From an uncultured Clostridia bacterium (GTDB lineage: Bacteria; Bacillota; Clostridia; TANB77; CAG-508): a DNA stretch of 64,000 nucleotides. The notes beneath the pieces are model-generated. The model was not told the DNA's origin and ran no database searches. It saw nothing but the letters and a program-made list of their open reading frames with translations. Position numbers and translations under genes: made by a program. Shown here piece by piece: positions 41,771-51,190 of this stretch. The stretch is taken from contig CAKOWW010000008.1 in the NCBI GenBank assembly GCA_934129785.1, positions 1 through 64,000 on the forward strand, in the 5' to 3' direction. Position 1 is the stretch's first letter; each line of letters starts with the position of its first letter.

Positions 41771-42178
41771 TTAGAAGATATTTTCTAAGCTAAATGAATA
41801 CTTATCTTCAATATGTTTTAACACAAATATTGCTTTTTCAATTTCTGATATTGCCTCACCATATTCTTTAGTTTCTAAACAGCTATTTATCCCCGTTAAA
41901 TATGTTTCTACTTTTTCTAGTTCATCATGTTCAATATAATATGCTAATTTATCATGTCTTTTGTGCCAATTATCATTCGTCTTACCCATTTTTTCTTTTA
42001 TCTCATTTTCAATTTGAGTTTTAGTTTCATCTTCATCTAATTTTAATGCAAGTTCTTTTACTTCTCCAATTTCTTCTGTCAAAGTTTCAACAGAATTTAC
42101 AGTGTAATTTTGTGTAATTATATTAGCCACAACTATTACACTAATAATAACTACACATACAATTGTTTCTTTCCACAT
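41771..42178 (-). CDS. DUF4363 family membrane-anchored protein
   Basis: 135 residues. One N-terminal membrane segment (about 5-23), then a helical extracytoplasmic domain with NDNWHKRHDKLAYYIEHDELEKVE, the DUF4363 core. It starts directly at the end of the DUF421 gene (no gap), the usual pairing in spore formers. Function unknown. Confidence 0.85.
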   Translation of the reverse strand: MWKETIVCVVIISVIVVANIITQNYTVNSVETLTEEIGEVKELALKLDEDETKTQIENEIKEKMGKTNDNWHKRHDKLAYYIEHDELEKVETYLTGINSCLETKEYGEAISEIEKAIFVLKHIEDKYSFSLENIF

Positions 42179-42859
42179 CTATTTTGCCTCCTTTTCTTTT
42201 TTTTGGCAAAATATTTGGCCTTTTCCATCTATTGTAACTACTAGTGCTTCTTCTGGCTTTATTCCAAATTTTTCTACTTGTTTTTTTAGCCAATTATAAT
42301 TTTTTCCAACTAGTCTTAAATTTTTATTCATTACTTTTCCATCTACAACTAAATCATATGGTATTCCTTCATATTCTGGCATTATATTAAAATCCTCAGG
42401 AATCGTATTTCTTTTTTCCGGTTTTTGAATTACTGTCACTTGTCCACTTGTTTCTAATATTGCATATTCAACATCACCTAAGTTTACTACATTATTTCCT
42501 CTTAATCTTTCTTCTAGTTCGTTTATTGTAAATCTTTCTTTTTTTAATGCTTTTTCATCTATTTTTCCACGATATATTAATATACTTGGTTTTCCACATA
42601 TTATTTCTCTAGCCTTTAGGCTCTTTAGGTTTATTACAGATATTATTAAGTGCATTACTAAAAGTCCTAATATTGGGATTATTCCATTAAATATTGGTAT
42701 TCCTATTTCCGTCATTGGAATTGATGCTAGATCTGCTATCATTATTGAAATTGCAAGTTCAAATGGTTGAAGTTGACCTATTTCTCTCTTTCCCATTAAT
42801 CTCATTACAATTAAAACTATTATATATAAAACTATTGATCTAAAAAAAGTTATTAGCAT
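42179..42859 (-). CDS. DUF421 family membrane protein (YetF-like)
   Basis: 226 residues. Two or three N-terminal membrane segments (VLYIIVLIVMRLMGKREIGQLQPFEL, split here as the family signature), then a cytoplasmic DUF421 domain with KPSILIYRGKIDEKALKKERF. YetF-type proteins of spore formers have this layout. It is co-transcribed with DUF4363 and ends exactly where that gene begins. Confidence 0.9.
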   Translation of the reverse strand: MLITFFRSIVLYIIVLIVMRLMGKREIGQLQPFELAISIMIADLASIPMTEIGIPIFNGIIPILGLLVMHLIISVINLKSLKAREIICGKPSILIYRGKIDEKALKKERFTINELEERLRGNNVVNLGDVEYAILETSGQVTVIQKPEKRNTIPEDFNIMPEYEGIPYDLVVDGKVMNKNLRLVGKNYNWLKKQVEKFGIKPEEALVVTIDGKGQIFCQKKEKEAK

Positions 42860-43017
42860 TATCCTTTCACCTACACTTGTTTTTTATTATTTTTAACAAA
42901 TTTTAACTTTAATATACTTATTTTTTATGTATAAATAATTTTTTTTAGTCAATAATAATTTTAGAACCTTTAAATACTTTGCATTATAAATTCAAAACAA
43001 AAAGGGAGGTTAAAGTT

Positions 43018-43392
43018 ATGCAAGATGCTGGAGAAAATCAGGCAAAAGGCTCTGCTTCTACTGCATGGCAAATAATTTGTAGATTAGTTGCTGCAGCAGT
43101 TGTACTTGCTATTACTGCATTTTTTACACCAGGCTTTACAATAAGCAATATTTGGACATTAGCAATATCAGCTATCGTTTTAACTGTAATTGATTATATG
43201 GTTATCAAATTCACTGGCTTACATGCTAGTCCATTTGGTAAAGGATTTGTTGGATTTGCATTAGCTGCTATTATTTTATATGTAACACAATTCTTTGTTA
43301 CAGGCTATTCTATTTCATGGATGGCTGCAATTATAGGTGCTCTAATTTATGGTGTAGTTGATTACTTTATACCTGGAAATCAATCAATGTAG
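43018..43392 (+). CDS. Small four-TM membrane protein (DUF2512/phage-holin-IV-like)
   Basis: 124 residues from the ATG after GGGAGG. About four membrane segments (about 18-38, 43-60, 72-92, 98-117) with AISAIVLTVIDYMVIKFTG and ALIYGVVDYFIPG. The pattern resembles small holin-fold or DUF2512 proteins of Firmicutes; I cannot decide between them, and no phage genes are nearby. The leading 15 residues are polar. Ends in a strong bidirectional terminator. Confidence 0.65.
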   Translation: MQDAGENQAKGSASTAWQIICRLVAAAVVLAITAFFTPGFTISNIWTLAISAIVLTVIDYMVIKFTGLHASPFGKGFVGFALAAIILYVTQFFVTGYSISWMAAIIGALIYGVVDYFIPGNQSM

Positions 43393-43394
43393 TA

Positions 43395-43440
43395 AAAAGC
43401 GTACTTAATTAATTTTTTAGCATTAATTAAGCACGCTTTA
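43395..43440. terminator. Bidirectional terminator
   Basis: AAAGCGTACTTAATTAA / TTAATTAAGCACGCTTT with one mismatch, between convergent genes. Confidence 0.8.
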
Positions 43441-43443
43441 TTT

Positions 43444-44109
43444 TTATCTTTTTTCTACTATCTCATTTCTGTTTTTGTATATGCTGTTTTTTGGAACAAC
43501 TCCTCTTACTGATGACAATGGATATATATTTGTGTTACTTCCAATTACTGTTCCTGGATTTAAAACACTTCCACAACCTACTTCTACATTATCTCCAAGC
43601 ATTGCTCCAAATTTTTTTAATCCTGTTTCAATAGTTTCTTTTCCATTTTTCACAATTACTAACTTTTTGTCTGATTTCACATTTGATGTTATTGAGCCAG
43701 CTCCCATATGTGATTTGTATCCTAGTATTGAGTCTCCAACATAATTGTAATGTGGCACTTGAACTTTATTAAATAATATTACATTTTTTAGTTCTGTTGA
43801 ATTTCCTACAACTGCACCTTCTCCTACAATTGCTTTTCCACGGATAAACGCACAATGTCTTATTTCTGCATTTTCTCCTATTATTGCAGGGCCATTTATA
43901 TATGCTGTTGGCGCAATTTTTGCACTTTTAGCAATCCAAATATTTTCGCCTTTTTTTTCATATTTTTTCTTGTCTAGTTTTTCACCAATTTTCAAAATAA
44001 ATTCTTCTATTTTTGGTAATGCTTCCCAAGGGTATGTAACACTTTCTAATAATTCTTTTGCAATTGTTTCTTCTAAATTATATAAATTTTTTATTTTGCA
44101 TTCTTCCAT
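43444..44109 (-). CDS. Left-handed beta-helix (LbetaH) nucleotidyl/acyltransferase-like protein
   Basis: 221 residues. Hexapeptide repeats run from about residue 65 (IWIAKSAKIAPTAYINGPAIIGENAEI) to the end (VIGSNTNIYPLSSVRG), as in the C-terminal half of GlmU or in dTDP-sugar enzymes. There is no N-terminal pyrophosphorylase domain. It follows the UDP-sugar pyrophosphorylase gene by 63 bases on the same strand; the pair could supply the uridylyltransferase and acyl/helix parts of a GlmU-like pathway (inference). Confidence 0.8.
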   Translation of the reverse strand: MEECKIKNLYNLEETIAKELLESVTYPWEALPKIEEFILKIGEKLDKKKYEKKGENIWIAKSAKIAPTAYINGPAIIGENAEIRHCAFIRGKAIVGEGAVVGNSTELKNVILFNKVQVPHYNYVGDSILGYKSHMGAGSITSNVKSDKKLVIVKNGKETIETGLKKFGAMLGDNVEVGCGSVLNPGTVIGSNTNIYPLSSVRGVVPKNSIYKNRNEIVEKR

Positions 44110-44172
44110 TTTACTACTTTACCTTATTTTTATATTTAGGTTTTTATTGGATTTACCCATAAACCAGCTTTA

Positions 44173-45426
44173 CTAGTTTCTTTTTTGTCTTTCCCAATAT
44201 TTTTCATATAATTCTTTTGCTGTTTTAGGACTATCAACACCTTCTCTATTTTTTACTGGTGCAAAATCGTCCTCTCTTTTTCCTCTTAATATTGCTATAT
44301 CATCAAAAAATTCAAATGCATCAAATATAAAAGATTCAAATTTATATGAATTTGGTCCTTCTGGTATTATTTCTTTTCCATTTTCATCTATATATGAATT
44401 TTTCTTAAATGCACTATGGTACATTAAAGGTTCTTGACTTATTTTTTCAATTGCCTCTATTGAATATAGATTGCACATTATATGTGATTCTCCATATTTT
44501 AGTTCTCCATTGTCATCTATTTCTTCTGCCATTTTTTCTGGTAATTCAGTATATTCTATAACTTTTGGATGTCCGTTCATTTTGCAAAATACTCCAACTC
44601 TTTCGTGTGGGTTTGCTTTTACTACTGACTTAGAAGCTATTTGCACATTTTTATAAATTGCCATTCCAAGTAATGTTTCATCAGCCATTTTTAAAAGTGC
44701 ATTATCCACACTTCCTATAAATACCCATTTTATGCCTCTTTCCTTCATGTCTGCTAATGCCCCACTTGCTCTTAATGAAGAATATGTTCCACCATTTCCG
44801 TCTGATGCCTCTTTTATTTTTAATTCTTTGCTTATTAAAAATTTTCCTTCTGTATCAACCAAAGGTAACTCACTTTGTGTAAATATTGTTACATAATTTT
44901 TATTATATCCAAAGTAATTATTTTTTTCTAAAAATTCTGTTGTTTGTGCATTATTTTCTTTACTTGTCATTATGTACCATGGAATTGTTACTCCATATTT
45001 ATTATTTGCTTCTTTTAGATTTTCTATTAATATTTCAAATAGATATTTTCCTTTACCATATACATCTAATTTAAATGTTCCTTTTGGACCTGTGTGGCCA
45101 AGTCTTGTTCCTTGCCCACCTGCCATTGTTACTACTGCATATTGTCCCTTTTTTAATATTTCTTCTCCTAATTTATTAAATTCTGATGTTTGTTCATCTG
45201 TTAATTTGGCCTTATCCAAGTAAGGAATAGCTTCTATTTTATTTTCTTTTATTTCTATTTCTTTTTTTGTATTTTCATATAATTCCATCATTTGATGAAA
45301 ATCAATGTGATTTATTTGTTCTACTAATGCTTGTTTCTTTTCTTCATCTAATTTTTCTAATAGTCTTACAATATGTTCTTGACCATATTGTTTTAATGTT
45401 TCTATAGTTTCATTAATTTTATCCAT
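44173..45426 (-). CDS. UDP-N-acetylhexosamine/UTP-sugar pyrophosphorylase (UDPGP family)
   Basis: 417 residues. MAGGQGTRLGHTGPKGTF is the nucleotide-binding signature of the UAP1/UDPGP type 1 family, normally eukaryotic-like but also found in Clostridia and Bacteroidetes; NPHERVGVFCKMNGHPKVIEYTE, split here as its substrate region, supports UDP-GlcNAc/GalNAc specificity. It makes UDP-sugars from UTP and a sugar-1-phosphate. A helical N-terminal domain (about 1-80) precedes the catalytic core. Confidence 0.88.
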   Translation of the reverse strand: MDKINETIETLKQYGQEHIVRLLEKLDEEKKQALVEQINHIDFHQMMELYENTKKEIEIKENKIEAIPYLDKAKLTDEQTSEFNKLGEEILKKGQYAVVTMAGGQGTRLGHTGPKGTFKLDVYGKGKYLFEILIENLKEANNKYGVTIPWYIMTSKENNAQTTEFLEKNNYFGYNKNYVTIFTQSELPLVDTEGKFLISKELKIKEASDGNGGTYSSLRASGALADMKERGIKWVFIGSVDNALLKMADETLLGMAIYKNVQIASKSVVKANPHERVGVFCKMNGHPKVIEYTELPEKMAEEIDDNGELKYGESHIMCNLYSIEAIEKISQEPLMYHSAFKKNSYIDENGKEIIPEGPNSYKFESFIFDAFEFFDDIAILRGKREDDFAPVKNREGVDSPKTAKELYEKYWERQKRN

Positions 45427-45537
45427 TTTTCCATCCCTTCAATCTTTTATAACATTATTATATATTATGCTACAATTTTCGATATTGTCATTTTATCATA
45501 TACCTTTTTGTTTATCAAGTATATTTTCTTATACTTG

Positions 45538-45565
45538 TCATATTTTTAAAAATTCTCCAATATAT
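45538..45565 (+). promoter_or_regulatory. Possible sigma-E promoter of spoIVA
   Basis: TCATATT (45538-45544) as -35, 13-bp spacer, CAATATAT (45558-45565) as -10. spoIVA is a mother-cell sigma-E gene in Bacillus, and the boxes fit that consensus moderately. Confidence 0.4.
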
Positions 45566-45622
45566 ATTAACTAAAGTAATTCGTACAAACATTTTGATTT
45601 TGATTATTAAGGAGGTATATAG

Positions 45623-47101
45623 ATGGAAAATACAAGATTGTATCAAGACATCGCAAAAAGAACAGATGGTGATATTTATATAGGAGTTGTTGGCCCTGTT
45701 AGAACTGGAAAATCCACATTTATAAAGAAATTTATGGATTTACTGGTAATTCCTAATATTGATAATGAATACAAAAAAGAAAGAGCAAAAGATGAACTGC
45801 CACAAAGTGCCGGTGGCAAGACAATTATGACTACTGAGCCAAAATTTGTTCCAAATGAGGCTATTGAAATTACTTTAGATAATAACCTAAAATTTAAAAC
45901 TAGGTTAGTGGATTGTGTTGGTTACTTAGTAGATAATGCTATTGGCTATTTAGAAGATGACATGCCAAGAATGGTAAAAACTCCTTGGTCAAACGAAGAA
46001 ATACCTTTTGAAATAGCTGCTGAAATAGGAACTAAAAAAGTTATTGAAGAACATTCTACAATTGGAATTTTAGTTACTACAGATGGTTCTATTACAGACA
46101 TCCCACGAGATGATTATATAAAAGCTGAAGAAAGAGTTGTTTCAGAATTAAAAGCCTTAAATAAACCTTTTGTTATAATTTTAAATTCAGCTGAGCCTAC
46201 TTCTAGCTACACAACAGAGCTTGCTAAAACATTAAGTGATAAATATAAGACAGCAGTTATTCCTACTAATTGTGAATACTTAAATTTAGAAGATATAAAC
46301 AATATGTTCTCTAAAGTTCTATATGAATTTCCTGTTGACCAAATTAGAATTAAATTTCCTAGATGGATAGATGGCTTAAGCTTTTCACATCCTTTAAAAG
46401 CTGAATTATACAATGAAATTAAAAATGCTTTTTCTGATGTTAAAGTTCTAAAAGATGTCAAAACCTGTGTTTCTACAATAAGTCAAACTGAAATTATTCA
46501 AAGCACCAATGTAACAGATATTAAGCTTGGAACAGGCAAAGTTAATGTTGAAATAACATTAAAAGATGAACTATTTTATAATGTTTTAACTGAGATTACT
46601 GGTGTTACTGTTTCAAATGAAGGTGATCTATTTAGTATAATTTCTACTTTATCTGCTACTAAGAAAAAATATGATAAAATTGCATATGCCTTAGATGAAG
46701 TTAATCGTAAAGGTTATGGAATTGTTACACCTTCAATTGATGAACTTGTTTTAGAAGAACCTGAAATGGTTAAACAAGGTTCTCGATTTGGTGTAAAATT
46801 AAAGGCAACTGCACCATCTTTGCACCTTATTAGAACAAATGTAACTACTGAAGTTTCACCTATTGTAGGTTCTGAAAAACAATCTGAAGAACTTGTAAAT
46901 TATTTATTATCTGAATTTGAAAATGACCCTAAGAAAATTTGGGAATCTAATATTTTTGGAAAGAGCTTACATGAGCTTGTAAATGAAGGTTTACAAACTA
47001 AACTTGCTAAAATGCCTGAAGATGCTCAAGTTAAATTACAAGAAACTTTAGAAAGAATTGTAAATGAAGGCAGTGGCGGATTAATTTGTATCATATTATA
47101 A
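45623..47101 (+). CDS. spoIVA: Stage IV sporulation protein A
   Basis: 492 residues, full length. N-terminal ATPase-like domain with GPVRTGKSTF (Walker A) and DCVGYLVDNA; the C-terminus ends GSGGLICIIL, the membrane-anchoring tail of SpoIVA. It polymerises with ATP on the forespore surface as the base of the spore coat. Monocistronic, SD AAGGAGG, and closed by a terminator. Confidence 0.98.
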   Translation: MENTRLYQDIAKRTDGDIYIGVVGPVRTGKSTFIKKFMDLLVIPNIDNEYKKERAKDELPQSAGGKTIMTTEPKFVPNEAIEITLDNNLKFKTRLVDCVGYLVDNAIGYLEDDMPRMVKTPWSNEEIPFEIAAEIGTKKVIEEHSTIGILVTTDGSITDIPRDDYIKAEERVVSELKALNKPFVIILNSAEPTSSYTTELAKTLSDKYKTAVIPTNCEYLNLEDINNMFSKVLYEFPVDQIRIKFPRWIDGLSFSHPLKAELYNEIKNAFSDVKVLKDVKTCVSTISQTEIIQSTNVTDIKLGTGKVNVEITLKDELFYNVLTEITGVTVSNEGDLFSIISTLSATKKKYDKIAYALDEVNRKGYGIVTPSIDELVLEEPEMVKQGSRFGVKLKATAPSLHLIRTNVTTEVSPIVGSEKQSEELVNYLLSEFENDPKKIWESNIFGKSLHELVNEGLQTKLAKMPEDAQVKLQETLERIVNEGSGGLICIIL

Positions 47102-47109
47102 AAAGTTGT

Positions 47110-47145
47110 AAAAGAGACTAAATATCATGAAATTTAGTCTCTTTT
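47110..47145. terminator. Bidirectional terminator after spoIVA
   Basis: Perfect 14-bp stem AAAAGAGACTAAAT / ATTTAGTCTCTTTT. Confidence 0.85.
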
Positions 47146-47155
47146 AATCATATTT

Positions 47156-48277
47156 TTATTTATCTTGCATATTTAACTGTGGATAAGAAAATGTTTTTCC
47201 ATTTGGCGTAAAATTTCCACTTGGTACATGGTCTTTGTTAATTGTATTACTTCCTTTTAAGAAATATTTATATTTTGACCTTTGACTTGCTTTGCCACCA
47301 CCTTCAACAACTGGATCATCCCATGTTGTATCAATTGCATACCAAACACCATTTAAACTAACATAGTTCCATGCATGATTTTCTGTTTCTCCCTTTGAAT
47401 TTGTTCCTTTTCCGATTACTAGAACACAAGGAATCCCCATATTATCCATAATATACTTAAAACTTCTTGCATAACCTTCGCATACAGCCACATGGTTTAC
47501 AAGTGCTCCATATACATTATATATGTGTGGTTTTGATATAGTTGTATCATATTCTATATTTTCTGTTAAATAATCATGTACTAATTTTATATCATTATAT
47601 GTATTCCCCGTTTTTTTGCTTACTAGCTGATTTTTAACTGATTCCATTTGATTAATTGCACTTTCAACTTCTTGTTTTGATGAAAATTCATCTATTAAAT
47701 AATTACTTTTATTTCCACTATCTATATATACATAATATGTAGTTTTTCCTAGTTTTGTAGTTGTGTTAATATTTAAATACATTTTGTTTGGACTTAAGTA
47801 AAAAACATCTGGATTATCATATGTATATGCTTCAATTGCAGATTGATAATATTCTCCAAGTTTATCTTGTCCATTTTCTGTACTTAATAATTTGGAAAAA
47901 CTATCCCCTAATTCTACTTTATATGTTCCTGACTTCATATTTTCCTTGTTACTTTCAAATGCTTTATATATTATTTTTGCTTCATCTTCTAATTGGTTGT
48001 AAAAGTACTTATCAACATTTACATTGCTATAATCCACATTTTGAGTTACATTTGGATTATCTTTTATATCTTCTAGCGCACTTGTTTTTATGTTTGGTGT
48101 TTCTATTTCTTGAGTTGTATTAGCATTTTCTGATACAGTTGTTTTAAAATTTTCTGGTTCTGTTGTTACTTGCATTGCTTTTATTTCTTCCCACATTATC
48201 ATTCCAAATATGCCAAACGCCACTAATATTAAGATAATTATTATACTCATTATTATTGTTCCTATTTTATCTTTCAT
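47156..48277 (-). CDS. Membrane-anchored transglutaminase-like (cysteine protease fold) protein
   Basis: 373 residues. One N-terminal membrane segment (about 8-28), a variable extracytoplasmic part, then a transglutaminase-like core: Cys in VAVCEGYARSF, His in NHAWNYV, Asp in IDTTWDDP, the full catalytic triad. In bacteria such domains act as proteases, amidases or cross-linking enzymes at the cell surface. It lies between spoIVA and the gerA operon, which may hint at a spore or cortex role but the strand differs. Confidence 0.85.
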   Translation of the reverse strand: MKDKIGTIIMSIIIILILVAFGIFGMIMWEEIKAMQVTTEPENFKTTVSENANTTQEIETPNIKTSALEDIKDNPNVTQNVDYSNVNVDKYFYNQLEDEAKIIYKAFESNKENMKSGTYKVELGDSFSKLLSTENGQDKLGEYYQSAIEAYTYDNPDVFYLSPNKMYLNINTTTKLGKTTYYVYIDSGNKSNYLIDEFSSKQEVESAINQMESVKNQLVSKKTGNTYNDIKLVHDYLTENIEYDTTISKPHIYNVYGALVNHVAVCEGYARSFKYIMDNMGIPCVLVIGKGTNSKGETENHAWNYVSLNGVWYAIDTTWDDPVVEGGGKASQRSKYKYFLKGSNTINKDHVPSGNFTPNGKTFSYPQLNMQDK

Positions 48278-48334
48278 ACAAAAACTCCTTAATCAAAGCT
48301 ATTTTTATTATAACATTTTTTTATTTTTTTAACT

Positions 48335-48364
48335 AGTATATTTTAAATTTTTTTAGTCATAATA
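48335..48364 (+). promoter_or_regulatory. Sigma-G promoter of the gerA operon
   Basis: AGTATA (48335-48340), 17-bp spacer, CATAATA (48358-48364). Both boxes match the forespore sigma-G consensus, which drives gerA operons in Bacillus. Confidence 0.6.
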
Positions 48365-48380
48365 ATATAAAAGGAGAATT

Positions 48381-50075
48381 ATGGATTTAATAACTTTATT
48401 TAAAAATACATTTAAATATAATAAAAAAAATGAATATTCTTTTAGACTGTCAGATAACTACACAAATAGTAGCAATGTTAAAAAATCGCCACAAAAAATA
48501 GACTCTGTTTTTCCTAGTCTTGAAGTAAATTTAGAATATATGAAAACAAAATACAATCTTCTAATAAATAGTGATGTAATCTTAAGGCAATTTACAATAA
48601 ATGCTCGTGGCAAGCAATACAACTCATTTATTGTATATATAGATGGAATGGTAGATTCAGAAATTATGGACAACTTTATTTTAAAACCATTAATGTTAAG
48701 AAATCAAAATAATTTATATGATGGTTCACAAACTAAAATTATTTCTGAAGCTGTAACAAACAACATTACAGTAAGAAAGGTAAAAAAATTTGATTTGCCT
48801 AACTATTTAATGGGCTGTTTACTTCCCCAAAATGCTGTAAAAGAAGTTACTGATTTTAGTGATGTAACAAATGGAATTAATGCGGGAAACTGTGTACTTT
48901 TTGTTGATACTCTAAATGTAGCCTTTGACATTGAAGTAAAAGGCTTTAAGCAAAGAAGTATTGATACTCCAAACAATGAAATTGTAATAAAAGGTCCACA
49001 TGAAGCCTTTGTTGAAAATATAAGAACAAATACTTCGCTAATTAGAAGAATTGCAAATAATGAAGATTTAATTATTGAAAATATTGAAGTCGGAAAAATA
49101 ACAAAAACAAAATGTGCTCTTTGTTACATGCAAAATATTACAAATGCTGATTTGATTGCTGAAGTAAAATATCGATTAAATAATTTGGAAATTGACTCTT
49201 TGTTATCTGCTGGCGAACTAGAACAGTTAATATCAGATTCTAATATTTTAGGTATTCCTGAAATTTTATCAACAGAAAGACCAGATAAAGCAACTAAATA
49301 TTTACTTCGTGGCAGAGTTATTGTAATTGTAAATGGCACGCCTTATGCTCTTATTATGCCTGCTGTTTTAGTAGATTTTCTTACATCTCCTGAAGACACT
49401 AATTTGAAAGTTAATTTTGCAAACTTTTTAAGAAGACTTAGATTTTTAGCCGCTTTAATTACTTTACTACTTCCTGGTATTTATATGGCTATAACAAACT
49501 TTCATCAGGAAATTCTTCCAACAAGTTTGCTTTACTCTATCTTAGCATCTAGAGAAAATGTACCTTTTCCTGTTATTGTTGAAATTTTGTTAATGGAAAT
49601 ATCTTTTGAACTAATACGTGAAGCTGGCTTACGCGTTCCCTCTCCTATTGGTCCTACAATTGGAATTGTTGGCGCATTAGTTTTAGGACAAGCCGCCGTT
49701 AGTGCCGGAATTGTTAGCCCTATTTTAATTATTATTGTTGCAATTACAGGTATTGCATCTTTTGCAATTCCAGACTTTTCATTTGGTTTTCACTTAAGAT
49801 ATTTTAGGTTTGCTTTTATTTTATTTGGATTTATGGCTGGATTTTTAGGAATTAGTTTGGGATTGTTTATATATATTTCACTTCTTTGTAGCATTAAATC
49901 ATTTGGAGTTTCATTTATGTCTCCATTTGCACCTGCTAGCAACTCAAAAGGAAATGGATATTTACTAGAACCTATTTGGAAAAGAGAATTTAGGGCACCA
50001 TATATGGCACCAAAAAGTCCAAAAGATCAAGAAAAAATTTCTATGAAATGGAAATATAATAATAAAACAAATTAA
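48381..50075 (+). CDS. gerAA: Spore germinant receptor subunit A (GerAA family)
   Basis: 564 residues. Long N-terminal hydrophilic domain (1 to about 330, including FVDTLNVAFDIEVKGFKQRSID-type segments with the GerA-specific PHEAFVENIRTN motif), then about five membrane segments from about residue 350 and the AGLRVPSPIGPTIGIVGALVLGQAAV region, all characteristic of GerAA/GerBA/GerKA. Together with the B and C subunits it forms a ligand-gated channel in the spore inner membrane. ATG with SD AAAGGAG. Confidence 0.96.
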   Translation: MDLITLFKNTFKYNKKNEYSFRLSDNYTNSSNVKKSPQKIDSVFPSLEVNLEYMKTKYNLLINSDVILRQFTINARGKQYNSFIVYIDGMVDSEIMDNFILKPLMLRNQNNLYDGSQTKIISEAVTNNITVRKVKKFDLPNYLMGCLLPQNAVKEVTDFSDVTNGINAGNCVLFVDTLNVAFDIEVKGFKQRSIDTPNNEIVIKGPHEAFVENIRTNTSLIRRIANNEDLIIENIEVGKITKTKCALCYMQNITNADLIAEVKYRLNNLEIDSLLSAGELEQLISDSNILGIPEILSTERPDKATKYLLRGRVIVIVNGTPYALIMPAVLVDFLTSPEDTNLKVNFANFLRRLRFLAALITLLLPGIYMAITNFHQEILPTSLLYSILASRENVPFPVIVEILLMEISFELIREAGLRVPSPIGPTIGIVGALVLGQAAVSAGIVSPILIIIVAITGIASFAIPDFSFGFHLRYFRFAFILFGFMAGFLGISLGLFIYISLLCSIKSFGVSFMSPFAPASNSKGNGYLLEPIWKREFRAPYMAPKSPKDQEKISMKWKYNNKTN

Positions 50076-50092
50076 CTGAAAGGAGAATTTTT

Positions 50093-51190
50093 ATGCTAAA
50101 ATCAAAAATTGGAACAGTTGAAGCAATTATGCTTGTTTTAACAATTATTATTGTTCATACTATTCTTTCATTGCCAAGAGATATTGTTTCAGCTCAAAAA
50201 TCTGCTAGTTTATTAAACTTGTTTTATGTAAGCATTATTAGCATTATTATAACTCTAATTGTTTATAAACTATTTAAAAATTTTCCTGGACTTGATATTT
50301 TAGATATATCTGAAATTGTTGGAGGAAAAATATTTAGAAACATTGTTGGTATAATATTTATAACCTATTTTATATTTACTGCCAGTTTACTTTTGCGTAA
50401 TTTTTGTGATAGTATAAAAGTTATTTATTATCCTATGACAAATATTTTTTTTATAATTTTGCTTTTTATAATTGCTTTATGTGTTGCCAACAGATTAGAT
50501 TTTAGTGCAACATTAAAAACAAATTTGCTTATAATACCTTTAGTTTTAGGAAGTATTTTATTCCTATTCTTTTCAAATATGCAAAATTTTGTACCTCAAA
50601 GAATATTTCCTATTTTTGGTGAAGGTATATTTAATACTTTTGTTTTAGGATTAACTAACTTAGCCTCTTTTGGTGGAATTGCATTTTTATACTTTTTGCC
50701 ACCACTTTTAAAAGAGCCTGAAAAATTTAAGAAAATTTCCTTAATTTCAACATTAGTTTCTGCTATTTATTTACTTTTGTGTGTTGCTACATTACTTTTC
50801 ATATTTCCTTTTTTTATGAAAACTAATGAAATTACACCTTTATATAATGCTACTAGATATATTGAATTTGGAAGATTTTTTCAAAGACTGGATTCCATAT
50901 TTCTACTTATTTGGATTTTAGTTTTTGCATGTTATTTAAGTATTGTTAGCAAATTTGCAATGAATATGTTAAAAAAAATACTAAATATAAGTACTAAAAA
51001 GCCACTTATCGATATTTTTGCTCTTCTTATTTTAGCACTAGCGTTACTACCTAAAAACTTGGCTATATCACAAAACTTCGAATCAAATATCTATCCATAT
51101 CTGGTAATTAGTATTGTATTTTGTTTAGGATTAGGAATTTTAATTTTTGCAAATCTTGCCAAAAGAAGGGAGCAAAAAATAAATGGTTAA
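50093..51190 (+). CDS. gerAB: Spore germinant receptor subunit B (GerAB family, permease-like)
   Basis: 365 residues with ten predicted membrane segments throughout. VEAIMLVLTIIIVHTILSLP at the start and the following pattern match the spore germination permease family of the APC superfamily, which binds the germinant (amino acid or sugar). Its stop overlaps the gerAC start by 8 bases, showing tight coupling. Confidence 0.95.
   Translation: MLKSKIGTVEAIMLVLTIIIVHTILSLPRDIVSAQKSASLLNLFYVSIISIIITLIVYKLFKNFPGLDILDISEIVGGKIFRNIVGIIFITYFIFTASLLLRNFCDSIKVIYYPMTNIFFIILLFIIALCVANRLDFSATLKTNLLIIPLVLGSILFLFFSNMQNFVPQRIFPIFGEGIFNTFVLGLTNLASFGGIAFLYFLPPLLKEPEKFKKISLISTLVSAIYLLLCVATLLFIFPFFMKTNEITPLYNATRYIEFGRFFQRLDSIFLLIWILVFACYLSIVSKFAMNMLKKILNISTKKPLIDIFALLILALALLPKNLAISQNFESNIYPYLVISIVFCLGLGILIFANLAKRREQKING

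Noticed and set aside
43018..43392. Prophage holin
   Set aside because: No lysin or other phage gene is nearby; the resemblance is only to general small multi-TM families.
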